A DNA stretch of 39,853 nucleotides, from NCBI GenBank assembly GCA_020249865.1, contig JADCEV010000102.1, forward strand, positions 1 through 39,853. The letters run 5' to 3'. Below the pieces are notes generated by a model that worked only from the letters and a program-made list of their open reading frames with translations, made no database searches and had not been told where the DNA came from. Positions 16,134 through 24,887 of the stretch are shown here, piece by piece (the first letter of the stretch is position 1; every line of letters begins with the position of its first letter). A program made the translations under genes and the position numbers. This DNA is from Roseomonas sp. (GTDB lineage Bacteria; Pseudomonadota; Alphaproteobacteria; Acetobacterales; Acetobacteraceae).

Positions 16134-17741
16134 ATGAGCAAGGATAATCAACGCCCGTCACGCCGCGACATGCTGCTGGGTGGTGCGGCTGGACTGGCCG
16201 CAAGCACGCTGGGTGGCGTGCAATTGGCGCAAGCGCAATCGCAAGCCACGCCCGCGCGCCCCGCTGCGCCGCAAGGCAAGCCGAATATTCTGGTGATTTT
16301 TGGCGATGATATCGGCTGGTCCAATATCTCGGCCTATAACATGGGCATGATGGGCTATCGCACGCCCAATATTGACCGCATCGCGCGCGAAGGCGCGATC
16401 TTCACCGATGCCTATGGCGAGAATTCCTGCACCGCCGGGCGTTCCGCCTTCATCACCGGGCAAAGCCCTGTGCGCACTGGTCTGTCCAAGGTCGGTCTGC
16501 CCGGCGCGCCGGAAGGGATGCGCGCGGAAGACCCGACCATTGCCGTGCTGCTGAAGGCGCTTGGCTACGCGACCGGCCAATTCGGCAAGAACCATCTGGG
16601 CGATCGTGATGAGCATCTGCCCACCATGCATGGCTTCGATGAATTCTTCGGCTCTCTCTATCACCTGAATGCGGAAGATGAGCCGGAAAACCCCGACTAC
16701 CCGCGTGATCCGCGCTTTCGTGATCGCTTCGCGCCGCGTGGTGTCTTGAAAAGCTGGGCCAATGCGGATGGCTCTCAGCGGATCGAAAATACCGGGCCGC
16801 TCACCATGAAGCGCATGGAAACGGTGGATGAGGAATTCCTCGCGGCGTCGCTCGATTTCATTGATCGTCAGCATCGCGCGGGCAAGCCCTTCTTCACCTG
16901 GTTCAATTCAACGCGCATGCATATCTGGACGCGGTTGAAGGCGGAAAGCCAGGGCAAGACCGGGCTTGGCGTTTATCCCGATGGCATGGTGGAACATGAT
17001 GGCCATGTCGGGCAATTGCTGAAGAAGCTTGATGATCTTGGCATTACGCAAAACACCATCGTGATCTACAGCACCGATAATGGTGCGGAAGTGATGACCT
17101 GGCCGGATGGCGGCGCCACGCCCTTCCGTGGCGAGAAAGCCACCGCTTGGGAAGGCGGCTTCCGCGTGCCCAGCATGATCCGTTGGCCTGGGCGCATTCA
17201 GCCTGGGCAGGTGCTGAATGATATCTTCTCTCACCAGGATTGGTTGCCCACACTTCTGGCCGCAGCAGGTGAACCGCAGATCAAGGAGAAGTTATTGGCG
17301 GGCCATCAGGCTGGGCGGCGCAGCTACAAGGTGCATCTGGATGGCTACAACCAATTGCCGCTACTGACCGGCACCGGCCCAGGCGCGCGGCGGGAGATGT
17401 TCTACTTCACTGATGATGGTGATCTGGCCGCACTCCGCTACGATCATTGGAAGCTGCATTTCATGATCCAGGAACATCACGGGCTTGAAGTGTGGGAGAG
17501 AAACTTCACCACCTTGCGCCTGCCCATGCTGTTCAATCTGCGCGCCGATCCTTTTGAACGCGCGACTGAATCGATGAATTATAATCGCTGGCGGGTGGAA
17601 CGCGCTTTTGCTCTGGTGCCAGCGCAAGTCTATGTCGGGCGCTTCCTGGAAAGCTTCAAGGATTTCCCGCCGCGTCAACGGCCGGGCAGCTTCAGCCTGG
17701 GCGATGCGATGGAGCGCCTCCGCCGCGGTTCGGCGAATTAG
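16134..17741 (+). CDS. Tat-exported arylsulfatase-type sulfatase
   Basis: A 535-residue type I sulfatase hydrolysing sulfate esters. A twin-arginine signal (PSRRDMLLGG, hydrophobic stretch to about residue 35) predicts folded export to the periplasm. Metal ligands Asp58 and Asp59 lie in FGDDIGW. The formylglycine site is Cys99-Thr-Ala-Gly-Arg103, fitting CxAxR as well as the broader CxP/AxR rule for FGE. FGKNHLGD supplies the conserved lysine and histidine, and YSTDNGAE further metal ligands. Adjacent FGE would activate it in the cytoplasm before Tat export. The substrate (aryl, choline or sugar sulfate) is not determined. AGGGA precedes the ATG; the HAD gene follows after 10 nt. Confidence 0.94.
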   Translation: MSKDNQRPSRRDMLLGGAAGLAASTLGGVQLAQAQSQATPARPAAPQGKPNILVIFGDDIGWSNISAYNMGMMGYRTPNIDRIAREGAIFTDAYGENSCTAGRSAFITGQSPVRTGLSKVGLPGAPEGMRAEDPTIAVLLKALGYATGQFGKNHLGDRDEHLPTMHGFDEFFGSLYHLNAEDEPENPDYPRDPRFRDRFAPRGVLKSWANADGSQRIENTGPLTMKRMETVDEEFLAASLDFIDRQHRAGKPFFTWFNSTRMHIWTRLKAESQGKTGLGVYPDGMVEHDGHVGQLLKKLDDLGITQNTIVIYSTDNGAEVMTWPDGGATPFRGEKATAWEGGFRVPSMIRWPGRIQPGQVLNDIFSHQDWLPTLLAAAGEPQIKEKLLAGHQAGRRSYKVHLDGYNQLPLLTGTGPGARREMFYFTDDGDLAALRYDHWKLHFMIQEHHGLEVWERNFTTLRLPMLFNLRADPFERATESMNYNRWRVERAFALVPAQVYVGRFLESFKDFPPRQRPGSFSLGDAMERLRRGSAN

Positions 17742-17751
17742 GCCAAGCCGC

Positions 17752-18726
17752 GTGATTGAAAGACGTTCCCTGGCAGCGCTGTTTCTGGCGCTGCCAGTCG
17801 CAGCACAGGCGCAAGGCGCGGACCCTCTGCCTTCCTGGCGGGAAGGGCCGCGCAAGCGCGCGCTGTTGGATTTTGTCGCTGCCGTCACACGCGAAGGCAG
17901 CGGATTTGTCCCGCCCGCCGAGCGTATTGCAGTATTCGATAATGACGGCACGCTTTGGGTGGAACAGCCGGCCTATCCGCAGCTTGTCTTCATCCTGGAT
18001 CGCATTCGCACCCTGGCACCGCAAAATCCCGCCTGGCAGCAAGATGCGGTGTTTCGCGCGGCCATGGCGGGCGATCTGCGTGGCGCCATGGCGGGCGGCC
18101 ATGAAGGGCTGATGCGGCTCGCTGGTGCGGCGATGGCGGGCAATACGCCAGAAGCATTTCAGCAAATCGCCGCCGATTGGCTCAGAATGGCGCGGCATCC
18201 GAAATGGAACCGCACCTATCCCGCGCTGGTCTATCAACCGATGCTGGAAGTGCTGCGCTTTTTGCGCGCATCGGGCTTCACGAATTTCATTGTCTCCGGC
18301 GGCGGCGTTGAATTCGTGCGCGCCTTTGCTGAAGAGACCTACGGCATCCCGCCGCAGCATGTTGTGGGTTCAAGCTTTGCATTGAAAGTAACAGAAGATG
18401 CTGGGCGCCTGACACTGCTGCGCGAACCGCGCGTGGATTTCATTGATGATGGACCGGGTAAGCCGATTGGTATTGCACGCCATATCGGCCGGCGCCCGAT
18501 TGCAGCCTTTGGTAATTCCGACAGTGATTTCGAGATGCTGCGCTACACCATGGAAGGATCAGGGCAACGCTTCGGCATGATCATTCGTCATGATGATGCG
18601 GAACGTGAATTCGCCTATGACCGTGAAAGCCATGTCGGGCGATTGGCGCGCGCCTTGGATGCTGCGCCGGCGCTTGGGTGGCAAGTAGTGTCCATGCGGG
18701 AAGATTGGGCGCGGGTGTTTGTGTAG
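17752..18726 (+). CDS. Exported HAD-family phosphatase
   Basis: A 324-residue haloacid-dehalogenase-superfamily phosphatase. Motif I is VFDNDGTLW (nucleophile Asp and second Asp), motif II the serine of FIVSGGG, the lysine follows in SFALKVTED and motif IV is GNSDSDFEML: a complete phosphoserine-phosphatase-like active site. The start IERRSLAALFLALPVAAQAQ reads as a cleavable signal peptide, so it should act in the periplasm. GTG 17752 is preferred because it begins exactly before the signal peptide; the upstream frame overlaps the sulfatase gene. It forms the third gene of the FGE-sulfatase operon. The substrate is unknown. Confidence 0.88.
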   Translation: MIERRSLAALFLALPVAAQAQGADPLPSWREGPRKRALLDFVAAVTREGSGFVPPAERIAVFDNDGTLWVEQPAYPQLVFILDRIRTLAPQNPAWQQDAVFRAAMAGDLRGAMAGGHEGLMRLAGAAMAGNTPEAFQQIAADWLRMARHPKWNRTYPALVYQPMLEVLRFLRASGFTNFIVSGGGVEFVRAFAEETYGIPPQHVVGSSFALKVTEDAGRLTLLREPRVDFIDDGPGKPIGIARHIGRRPIAAFGNSDSDFEMLRYTMEGSGQRFGMIIRHDDAEREFAYDRESHVGRLARALDAAPALGWQVVSMREDWARVFV

Positions 18727-18899
18727 AAGGTGTTGGGCCCGAGAAAAGTCTGGGCAAGTGATTACTCAATCCCAATTGTGCTGAGGCGATACTCACGCCA
18801 CGGGCACGCTGGGCACCGGCCCACCCCGAGCTTATCCCCATATCGCCAAATCGCCAGCAGGCCACCGCCCGACATGCTATAGGTGCTCGGATGCCATGT

Positions 18900-18927
18900 G
18901 TAACCTTCCCACGACCTACGGCGTAAA
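18900..18927 (+). promoter_or_regulatory. SigF-type ECF promoter P1 (sigma factor gene)
   Basis: GTAACC at 18900-18905 (TGTAACC if extended) is separated by 16 nt from CGTAAA at 18922-18927. As I recall it, Caulobacter SigF promoters read GTAACC-N16-CGAA. The predicted transcription start is about 18934, 60 or so nt before the sigma gene. Implies positive autoregulation. Confidence 0.75.
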
Positions 18928-18996
18928 GACCCAGGGCGCTTCTCCAGCCATGCTTGACCCATCCGCACGGGCCGCCCCGCAAGGAGTTGTCTTGGA

Positions 18997-19638
18997 ATGC
19001 CGAGTACCTGCCTGCGAGCCTTTCCCGGGGAATCTTCCCTGATGGATAAGCCGGGCCTTGCCGCCGCCGCGCCGGATGATCGCGATGCGCGCGATCTGCG
19101 CTGGTCGCGCCTGATGGCCGCGGCACAGGCAGGGGATCGGCGCGCCTATGAGGATTTGCTGCGCGAATGCCTGCCACTGCTCCGCCAGATCTGCCGCGCC
19201 AGGCTGCGCGATGCGACCGAAGCCGAGGATGCCGTGCAGGACACGCTGCTGACCATTCATCGTGCGCGGGCAAGCTATGATGCCTCTCGCCCCTTTCGCC
19301 CCTGGCTCGTCGCCATTACCGAAAGGCGGGCGCTTGACCGTATCCGCGCTCGTGGCCGCCGTTCGGGGCGAGAGGCTGCGCTCGATCTGGCAGCCGAACT
19401 CCCGGCACCTGAAGGCAGCGCCGATGCTGCTTTGGATGCCAATCGTGCGGCGGCGAAATTGCGTGATGCCGTGCAGGATTTGCCGCAATCCCAGCGCACC
19501 GCGCTTGGGCTGACCAAGCTGCAGGACCTAACCTTACAGGAAGCGAGTGCGCGTTCCGGCATGAGTATTGGCGCGATCAAGGTCGCGACCCATCGCGCCG
19601 TGCAAACCCTGCGCCGCAGACTGACGGGGCAGGAGTAA
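18997..19638 (+). CDS. sigF: ECF sigma factor (SigF type)
   Basis: A 213-residue extracytoplasmic-function sigma factor. Region 2 runs from LMAAAQAGDRRAYEDLLREC through DAVQDTLLTIHRARASYDA to RPWLVAITERRALDRIRARG; region 4 is LPQSQRTALGLTKLQDLTLQ followed by GMSIGAIKVATHRAVQTLRR. The adjacent NrsF/DUF1109 gene places it with Caulobacter SigF-like sigma factors that respond to heavy-metal or oxidative stress. ATG 18997 has AAGGAG 10 nt upstream; ATG 19042 (MDKPGL) is a possible shorter start. A matching promoter precedes it, and four more copies lie 8-15 kb downstream. The gene symbol is by analogy. Confidence 0.92.
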   Translation: MPSTCLRAFPGESSLMDKPGLAAAAPDDRDARDLRWSRLMAAAQAGDRRAYEDLLRECLPLLRQICRARLRDATEAEDAVQDTLLTIHRARASYDASRPFRPWLVAITERRALDRIRARGRRSGREAALDLAAELPAPEGSADAALDANRAAAKLRDAVQDLPQSQRTALGLTKLQDLTLQEASARSGMSIGAIKVATHRAVQTLRRRLTGQE

Positions 19639-19644
19639 CGCGCC

Positions 19645-20298
19645 ATGCAAAGCGAAGACCTGATCCACCGTTTGGCCAGTGATCTCCGCCCGGTTCGCCC
19701 GGCGCGGCCCCCTGGCGCGGCAACGGCGCTTTGGCTGGGGCTGGCCGCCGCCGTCATCATTGGCGCGGTGCTGTTCTGGGGCCTGCGGCATGATCTGGCG
19801 GAACGCCTCGCCAGCGGGTTTGAGGCACCGCAACTGGTCACGGCACTTGCCACCGGCGTGCTTGCCGCCTTCGCCGCCTTTCAATTGGCCTTGCCGGATC
19901 GCAGCCGGCTTTGGGCCTTGCTGCCGCTGCCCGCTGCCTTGGGCTGGCTTGCCACCATGGGCTGGGGCTGCCTGCAGGATTTTGTGAAAATCGGGCCGGA
20001 GGCCTTGCATATCGGGATCAGCCTGCCTTGTTTCAGCTTCATCCTGGGCCTTGGCTTGCCGCTCACCATGGTCATGCTTTGGCTGTCCCGCCATGGGGCC
20101 TGGTTCAGCCCTGGTCCCGTTGCGGCCTTGGGTGGCCTATCTGCCGCGGCGCTGGCAAGCATTGGCCTCAGCCTCATTCATCATTTGGATGCGGCGCTGA
20201 TGGTGCTGATTTGGCATGGCCTATCGGTTCTGGTGGTGACCGCGATTGCGGCGAAGCTTGGCCCCCGGGTGATGCGGATTTCGTGGTCAGGCGAATGA
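19645..20298 (+). CDS. nrsF: NrsF/DUF1109-family membrane anti-sigma factor
   Basis: A 217-residue inner-membrane protein with six hydrophobic segments (about residues 23-45, 58-80, 88-108, 128-150, 160-182, 188-210) and a short cytoplasmic N-terminus (MQSEDLIHRLASDLRPVRP), the DUF1109 layout. In Caulobacter the family holds SigF at the membrane until stress releases it, through conserved cysteines. Here only two cysteines appear, in GWGCLQDF and LPCFSF, both near membrane segments and good sensor candidates. AGGAG overlaps the sigma stop codon; the ATG lies 6 nt after it, so the pair is co-expressed. Confidence 0.9.
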   Translation: MQSEDLIHRLASDLRPVRPARPPGAATALWLGLAAAVIIGAVLFWGLRHDLAERLASGFEAPQLVTALATGVLAAFAAFQLALPDRSRLWALLPLPAALGWLATMGWGCLQDFVKIGPEALHIGISLPCFSFILGLGLPLTMVMLWLSRHGAWFSPGPVAALGGLSAAALASIGLSLIHHLDAALMVLIWHGLSVLVVTAIAAKLGPRVMRISWSGE

Positions 20299-20360
20299 AA
20301 CCAAATCAGATGCGACCAATTGCTGTGTGTTTCGCTTAAAGGACAGAAAGATTTTCAAGA

Positions 20361-21143
20361 ATGCTCGCCCTTGAAACCATGATCAGGCTATCAGCCTCCA
20401 TCGGTGTGCTCAGCATCATGCTGATCCTGCAGCATGCGTTTCCGCGCCGGGCGCAGCGGCTTGCCTGGCGGCGGTGGCCGAGCAATTTCGGGCTGGTGGT
20501 GATTTCCTCCCTGCTTGTGCGGCTGCTTGTTCCAACTGCGGCGATTGGTGTGGCACTTTATGCCGAAAGCCAGGGCTTCGGCCTGCTGCGCTGGCTTGGC
20601 GTGAATGAGATTATCGGCGGCATCCTGGCGGTGCTGCTGCTGGATATGTTGATCTATTTTCAGCATCGCGTCTTTCACGCCCTGCCTATTCTCTGGCGTC
20701 TGCATCGTGTGCATCATGCGGATACGGAATTGGATGCTTCCTCGGGCCTCCGCTTTCACCCGATTGAGATCATGCTTTCCATGGGCATCAAGATGGCGGC
20801 GGTGGTCGCGCTGGGTGCGCCCGCCGAAGCGGTGCTGGTGTTTGAAGTGCTGTTGAACGCGACTGCGCTTTTCAATCATTCCAATCTTGCGCTACCGCTC
20901 TGGCTTGACCGCGTCTTGCGCTGGGTTCTGGTGACGCCGGATATGCATCGTGTGCATCATTCGGTGGTGCGCGCGGAAACCGACAGCAATTTCGGCTTCT
21001 GCCTTTCCGTTTGGGATCGGATTTTCGGCACGCATATTCCGGAACCCGCCGCCGGGCAGCTTGGCATGGTGATCGGCATTGATGAGTTCCGCGCCGATGA
21101 GGAACAGCGGCTGGATCGGTTATTGACGCAGCCTTTCCGCTGA
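20361..21143 (+). CDS. Fatty acid hydroxylase / sterol desaturase family protein
   Basis: A 260-residue membrane di-iron oxygenase homologue. The histidine clusters are complete: HRVFH, HRVHHAD, HSNLAL and HRVHHS. Four or so hydrophobic segments surround them. The family hydroxylates or desaturates lipids such as fatty acids, sterols or carotenoids; the substrate is not readable. It starts 62 nt after nrsF on the same strand and has no promoter-like motif of its own that I can see, so it may belong to the sigma-factor operon and link lipid change to that stress response. Identification strong, operon membership inferred. Confidence 0.9.
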   Translation: MLALETMIRLSASIGVLSIMLILQHAFPRRAQRLAWRRWPSNFGLVVISSLLVRLLVPTAAIGVALYAESQGFGLLRWLGVNEIIGGILAVLLLDMLIYFQHRVFHALPILWRLHRVHHADTELDASSGLRFHPIEIMLSMGIKMAAVVALGAPAEAVLVFEVLLNATALFNHSNLALPLWLDRVLRWVLVTPDMHRVHHSVVRAETDSNFGFCLSVWDRIFGTHIPEPAAGQLGMVIGIDEFRADEEQRLDRLLTQPFR

Positions 21144-21478
21144 GGGGTGTGATTGGGTGTACAGGGTGCGCTTATTGGGCTGCTCGTTGCTGCGGGTCTA
21201 CGAAAAGAGTCGTTATGTGACCCTTAAATTTTACCAGCAGTATTCCGAATTGTGGACGATGACCTTCTATGGATGACGATGAAAAACCCGCCGGACCTTT
21301 ATTTGCCGTTCGCCGAAACTGCAGGTCCACCCATCGTGGGTGCGGCTGTTCTGTCGTGGAGTAGGCACGATGGGGACGTTCGCTGCGAATATGAATACAG
21401 CTAGAAGAATTTGCCCTGCCTGCTAATAGAGGTCAAATTCAGAGCATTGGATAGGTGGATCACTTTTTCGGAGGGGGA
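21144..21478. other. 335-nt intergenic region upstream of the reverse transcriptase
   Basis: No convincing gene. Composition shifts to A/T-rich from about 21150. A 6-bp hairpin with a 3-nt loop, CACCCATCGTGGGTG, sits at 21328-21342. A 31-codon frame at 21269-21364 has no ribosome site. Several antiphage reverse transcriptases use a structured RNA encoded directly beside the gene, so this stretch is the first place to look for one; nothing in the sequence proves it. Confidence 0.4.
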
Positions 21479-23173
21479 ATGACCGCAAAGACGAGGACAC
21501 AACGGTTCAAGCGCCTTATCTCGCATGGCTTTTTTGCGCCGGAACTGCCGCCCTGTTTCGTTTCTGAGGATCTGGCTCATTATAGGGAGAGCCTCTGGAC
21601 GAGTATTGAGGCTATTCCAAAGTTGCCCGGGAGTAACTATTCCGGATCAAAGCAATTTGTATCTGAGCCTGCTTGGTTCTACTTTCCAAGATATGGACGG
21701 GATGACCGAAAGCATGGTGTCCTGAATCCTATTTCTTACCTTGCAATATCGAGAGTGGTATCCGATCATTTTGTGCAGTTGAGAGCAGCATCCAAAAAAT
21801 CAAAAATCAGCGCCTCTCCGTTGGTGTTTGATTGGAAGGGTAGCCGAGCTCTTTTCAGATCAAACATCGACCTTCGTGACGATTTCCGAGTGCACCTTGC
21901 GACCAGGCACGAAAGATATGTGACAGCAGATATACGAGCTTTCTTTCATTCAGTTTACACGCATGCAATTCCATGGGCGATTTACGGAAAAGAATGGGCG
22001 AAAGTGAATCGAAAAATAGAACATTATGGAAATCTTTTAGACCTTTACTGTCGAAATGCTCAAGATGGGCAAACAATAGGTTTACCCGTTGGCCCTGACA
22101 CGTCGCGACTGATTGCCGAAGTCATTGCTGCTGCAATAGATCAGCACTTTACGCGCATCATAAAGATTGAGCATCAAGACGCGTCGCGCTATATCGACGA
22201 TTATTCCATAGCAGTGCCAAGAGGAAAGTCCGGCGACGGCGTCATTGCCGCTGTCAGGCAAGCGGCTGCAAAATTTGAACTCGAACTAAACAACGATAAG
22301 TCGGAAGTTCATCTCACGTCTGTTCGACCAAGCACAGGGTGGAAGCAAGCAGTTCAGGTACACATTCCGCGTAGCGATGGATCGACCAACAACTTTCTTC
22401 GCTTTTTTTATGAAGTAGGCAGAGTATGCAACGAGCACCCAGCGTTAAATGTTGAGAAATTCGCATTTCAAAATGCGAGATCTGCTTTTGTGAATGCCGA
22501 TGAGTGGAAAGGGGTCCAAAGTCATCTCATCAATGCTTATCGGCGTAACTCAAGCCTAATCTCGATCCTTGTTGAAGTTTTAATTTTACGACAAATCAAA
22601 CACGCCGATGTAGACAAACAAAATCTTCAAGGGTTCCTCGAACGTCGGCTTCCCGATTTGGCGCAAGAGAACAGAACGGGTGAGATCATCTGGCTTTTGC
22701 TCTTGATCATAAGACTTCGACTTCGAGTGTCATCGGACCGAATCTCTCCTATATTTCATGTCGAAAACTCGATGGTCGCCCTGATGGTCACCTATCTCAA
22801 TCATCATGATTTAATCGACGGCGCGATAGATCATTCTATCTGGCAGAAAAACCTAACTTCACAAGGGCTCAAGGGTCCAATGTGGTTATACGCCTATGAA
22901 AGTGTTCGCAATGGAACAAACCCGAACAAGGATGAAAATTTTATCGCACAAGATCCATTTTTCTCTCTGATTTTTAAAAGAAGAATAAGTTTCTTTGATC
23001 CATTTCGTGGTTTTGAATCCATCGGAGCTTCCCTTCGAGGTAGAAGGGCAGAGAATGCTCGCGCGAATATTCTACGCCAAGATTTCTTGGCCGATTTTGA
23101 TATTGACTTGCTTGAGTTTGATGAAGACGTGATTGGTGATGAACCTTATCTGGGTTCCGACGATGCATACTAA
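21479..23173 (+). CDS. Reverse transcriptase of antiphage (Abi/UG/DRT) type
   Basis: A 564-residue RNA-directed DNA polymerase. The RT core runs from YFPRYGRDDRKHGVLNP through motif A VTADIRAFFHSVYTHAIPW (Asp151), the GLPVGPDTSRLIAEVIAAAI segment and motif C RYIDDY (Asp240, Asp241) to LELNNDKSEVHL. About 270 C-terminal residues are predicted mostly helical and lack a maturase, integrase or endonuclease domain, so this is neither a group II intron nor a retroelement protein. This fits the unknown-group RTs used in defence; I cannot assign the class. ATG 21479 has GGAGGGGG directly upstream; GTG 21455 is less likely. A/T-rich relative to its surroundings, single-gene island, probably transferred. 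Confidence 0.88.
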   Translation: MTAKTRTQRFKRLISHGFFAPELPPCFVSEDLAHYRESLWTSIEAIPKLPGSNYSGSKQFVSEPAWFYFPRYGRDDRKHGVLNPISYLAISRVVSDHFVQLRAASKKSKISASPLVFDWKGSRALFRSNIDLRDDFRVHLATRHERYVTADIRAFFHSVYTHAIPWAIYGKEWAKVNRKIEHYGNLLDLYCRNAQDGQTIGLPVGPDTSRLIAEVIAAAIDQHFTRIIKIEHQDASRYIDDYSIAVPRGKSGDGVIAAVRQAAAKFELELNNDKSEVHLTSVRPSTGWKQAVQVHIPRSDGSTNNFLRFFYEVGRVCNEHPALNVEKFAFQNARSAFVNADEWKGVQSHLINAYRRNSSLISILVEVLILRQIKHADVDKQNLQGFLERRLPDLAQENRTGEIIWLLLLIIRLRLRVSSDRISPIFHVENSMVALMVTYLNHHDLIDGAIDHSIWQKNLTSQGLKGPMWLYAYESVRNGTNPNKDENFIAQDPFFSLIFKRRISFFDPFRGFESIGASLRGRRAENARANILRQDFLADFDIDLLEFDEDVIGDEPYLGSDDAY

Positions 23174-23421
23174 TTGCCGTTGCGTAACTGTAGCATTTGG
23201 CGTGTAAGGTGGGTGCCCGACAGAGTCGTGGGGTGCCGATAAACTCCGCTACGGGCGCACTGTGTTGTTGCAAAGGGAAATGGTTTTACCGCGCGTCAGG
23301 ATACCTGAATGTTGCTGATTCGCTCGAACTTTCGTTGGGTGTCTTGTCTCATTAGCACAGCACTTGCTGTATGCGGTATACTGATTGCTATGAGAAAATT
23401 GAACACAAATCGTATCAAATA
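23174..23421. other. 248-nt region after the reverse transcriptase
   Basis: No gene is supported. The stretch keeps the island's low-GC style up to about 23430, where it abruptly meets the GC-rich 3' end of the phosphoesterase gene. A -10-like TATACT is at 23377-23382, followed by a short frame from ATG 23391 (MRKLNTNRIKYYQ) that runs into antisense of the phosphoesterase gene, perhaps the cut-off start of a lost gene. The right edge of the island probably lies here. Confidence 0.35.
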
Positions 23422-24267
23422 CTACCAAACCAATCCCGCCGGCATCAGCTTCTCCCCACGCCGCGCTCGTTCCGCCGGGGGCAAGACATCGCAGGAAGGC
23501 CAGATGCCGCTGCCAAGCGCCGCCGCGTAACCCTCTGGCAAGCCCGCCGCGCGCATGGCCGCTGCCGCCGCCGCATGATCATACTCCAAGGGCAGGATTT
23601 CGACGCTGAGGCCCGTTTCGCCCGGCGTCAGCAGCGCAAACCAAATGCGCGGCGTGCCATCATCGGCGGGCATGCCAATCGCCCCAGCATTGATCCAAAC
23701 CCCCGGCCCCACCTGCCGCGCAAAGGGAATGCCACAATGCCCGGCAATCACGCCATCGCATCCGGTGGCGGCGATTTCCGCCGCCAAATCCGCTTGCGGG
23801 GTGGAGGCGAAAATGAAGCGGCTGATATCGCTTGCCCCGCCATGCAGAACGGCAAGCCGCCGCCCATCCGGCAGAATGACCATCAGCCGCTGCGGCAAGC
23901 CCGCCATCCAGGCGCGATGCGCCGCCGTCACCTGCCGATCAGCATGCGCATACCAAGCGCGGGAGAGCAGATCGCACGCCGTCCCTTCCTCAAAACCGCA
24001 GCCGCAATCAAGCGCGCCTGCCGCCAGATTTTCCTCGCAATTGCCGGCAATCACCCAAATGCCGCTCGTCATGATCAGGTCGCAGCAGGCGGCCGCATCG
24101 GCGCCATAGGCAACAACATCGCCGGTGCAGATCACGCGCCCCGGTGGAATGCCGCGCCGGGTCGCCTCAGTCAGCACTGCGCGCGTTGCCTGTAGGTTTG
24201 AATAGGGGCCGCCAAAGACCAGCAGCGGGCCATCCGCCGCAACTTCCGTCAAAGCTGTCTGAGACAT
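23422..24267 (-). CDS. Calcineurin-like metallophosphoesterase (YfcE/MJ0936 type)
   Basis: A 281-residue metal-dependent phosphoesterase. Metal-binding motifs: GDVVAYGAD (Asp), GNCEE (Asn), VLHGG (His) and AGHCGIPF (His), the order of the Metallophos_2 family; the first motif, normally DxHGN, is degenerate as GGPYSNLQA. The family cleaves phosphodiesters or nucleotides. ATG 24267 (MSQTALTEV) is taken as the start, overlapping the ABC ATPase gene by 19 nt; it is the last gene of the radical SAM-transporter operon. The role may be removing a phosphate group from the imported or modified compound, which is inference only. Confidence 0.85.
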   Translation of the reverse strand: MSQTALTEVAADGPLLVFGGPYSNLQATRAVLTEATRRGIPPGRVICTGDVVAYGADAAACCDLIMTSGIWVIAGNCEENLAAGALDCGCGFEEGTACDLLSRAWYAHADRQVTAAHRAWMAGLPQRLMVILPDGRRLAVLHGGASDISRFIFASTPQADLAAEIAATGCDGVIAGHCGIPFARQVGPGVWINAGAIGMPADDGTPRIWFALLTPGETGLSVEILPLEYDHAAAAAAMRAAGLPEGYAAALGSGIWPSCDVLPPAERARRGEKLMPAGLVW

Positions 24268-24887
24268 CCATCCTCCAGGCAAAGCAATCGGTCGGCAAAG
24301 CGTGCGGCCAGATCATGTTGATGCAGCGATACCACCACCGCGAGGCGATCCCGGCGCGCAAGATCCTGCAATAGGCTCAGCACATCCTCTGCCAGGGCAG
24401 GGTCCAGGCTTGCCACGGGTTCATCCGCCAAAAGAATACGGGATTGCTGGTGCAGCGCGCGGGCAATGGCGACACGCTGCCGTTGCCCGCCGGAAAGCCG
24501 ATCCGCCCGCCGCCCCCCAAGCCCAGCGAGGCCAACCCGCGCCAGGCTTGCCTCTGCCAGGGCCATTTCCGCCCTGGGCCAAAGCCGCAGCGCCGCACGC
24601 CAGAAACCCATGCGGCCAAGCCCGCCGACCAGCACATTATCGCGCGCCGTCAGGCGGCTTGCCAGCGCATGTTGCTGGAACACCAGCGCGGGCTGGCTTT
24701 GCGACTCAAGCTTGCCGGAGGACGGCAAAAGCCCCGCCATGACGCGGAGCAGCGTGGTCTTTCCCGCCCCTGAAGGCCCGATCAGCGCCACCATCTCCCC
24801 CGCCGCCACGCTGAGCGAGATATCCCGCAGCACCACGCGCCCACCAAGCGAAGCGCCAAGCCCCTGCACTGATATCGCCAGCATCAC
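24249..24887 (-). CDS. ABC transporter ATP-binding protein, PhnC-like
   Basis: A 212-residue ATPase that powers the adjacent permease. Walker A is GPSGAGKTTLL, the signature LSGGQRQRVAIARAL, Walker B LLADEP with the catalytic Glu, and the switch His lies in SLHQHDL. It is closest to PhnC/phosphonate and methionine-type importers, but is shorter than PhnC (about 250). The start overlaps the permease stop by 4 nt (ATGA). Substrate could be a phosphonate, phosphite, selenate or another oxyanion-like ligand. Confidence 0.92.
   Translation of the reverse strand: MMLAISVQGLGASLGGRVVLRDISLSVAAGEMVALIGPSGAGKTTLLRVMAGLLPSSGKLESQSQPALVFQQHALASRLTARDNVLVGGLGRMGFWRAALRLWPRAEMALAEASLARVGLAGLGGRRADRLSGGQRQRVAIARALHQQSRILLADEPVASLDPALAEDVLSLLQDLARRDRLAVVVSLHQHDLAARFADRLLCLEDGCLRQL

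Noticed and set aside
21269-21364. 31-codon frame MDDDEKPAGPLFAV upstream of the RT
   Set aside because: No ribosome site and no coding signature; more useful as possible RNA sequence.
23309-23530. 73-codon plus-strand frame next to the RT
   Set aside because: Overlaps the 3' end of the phosphoesterase gene, has no ribosome site and no recognisable family.
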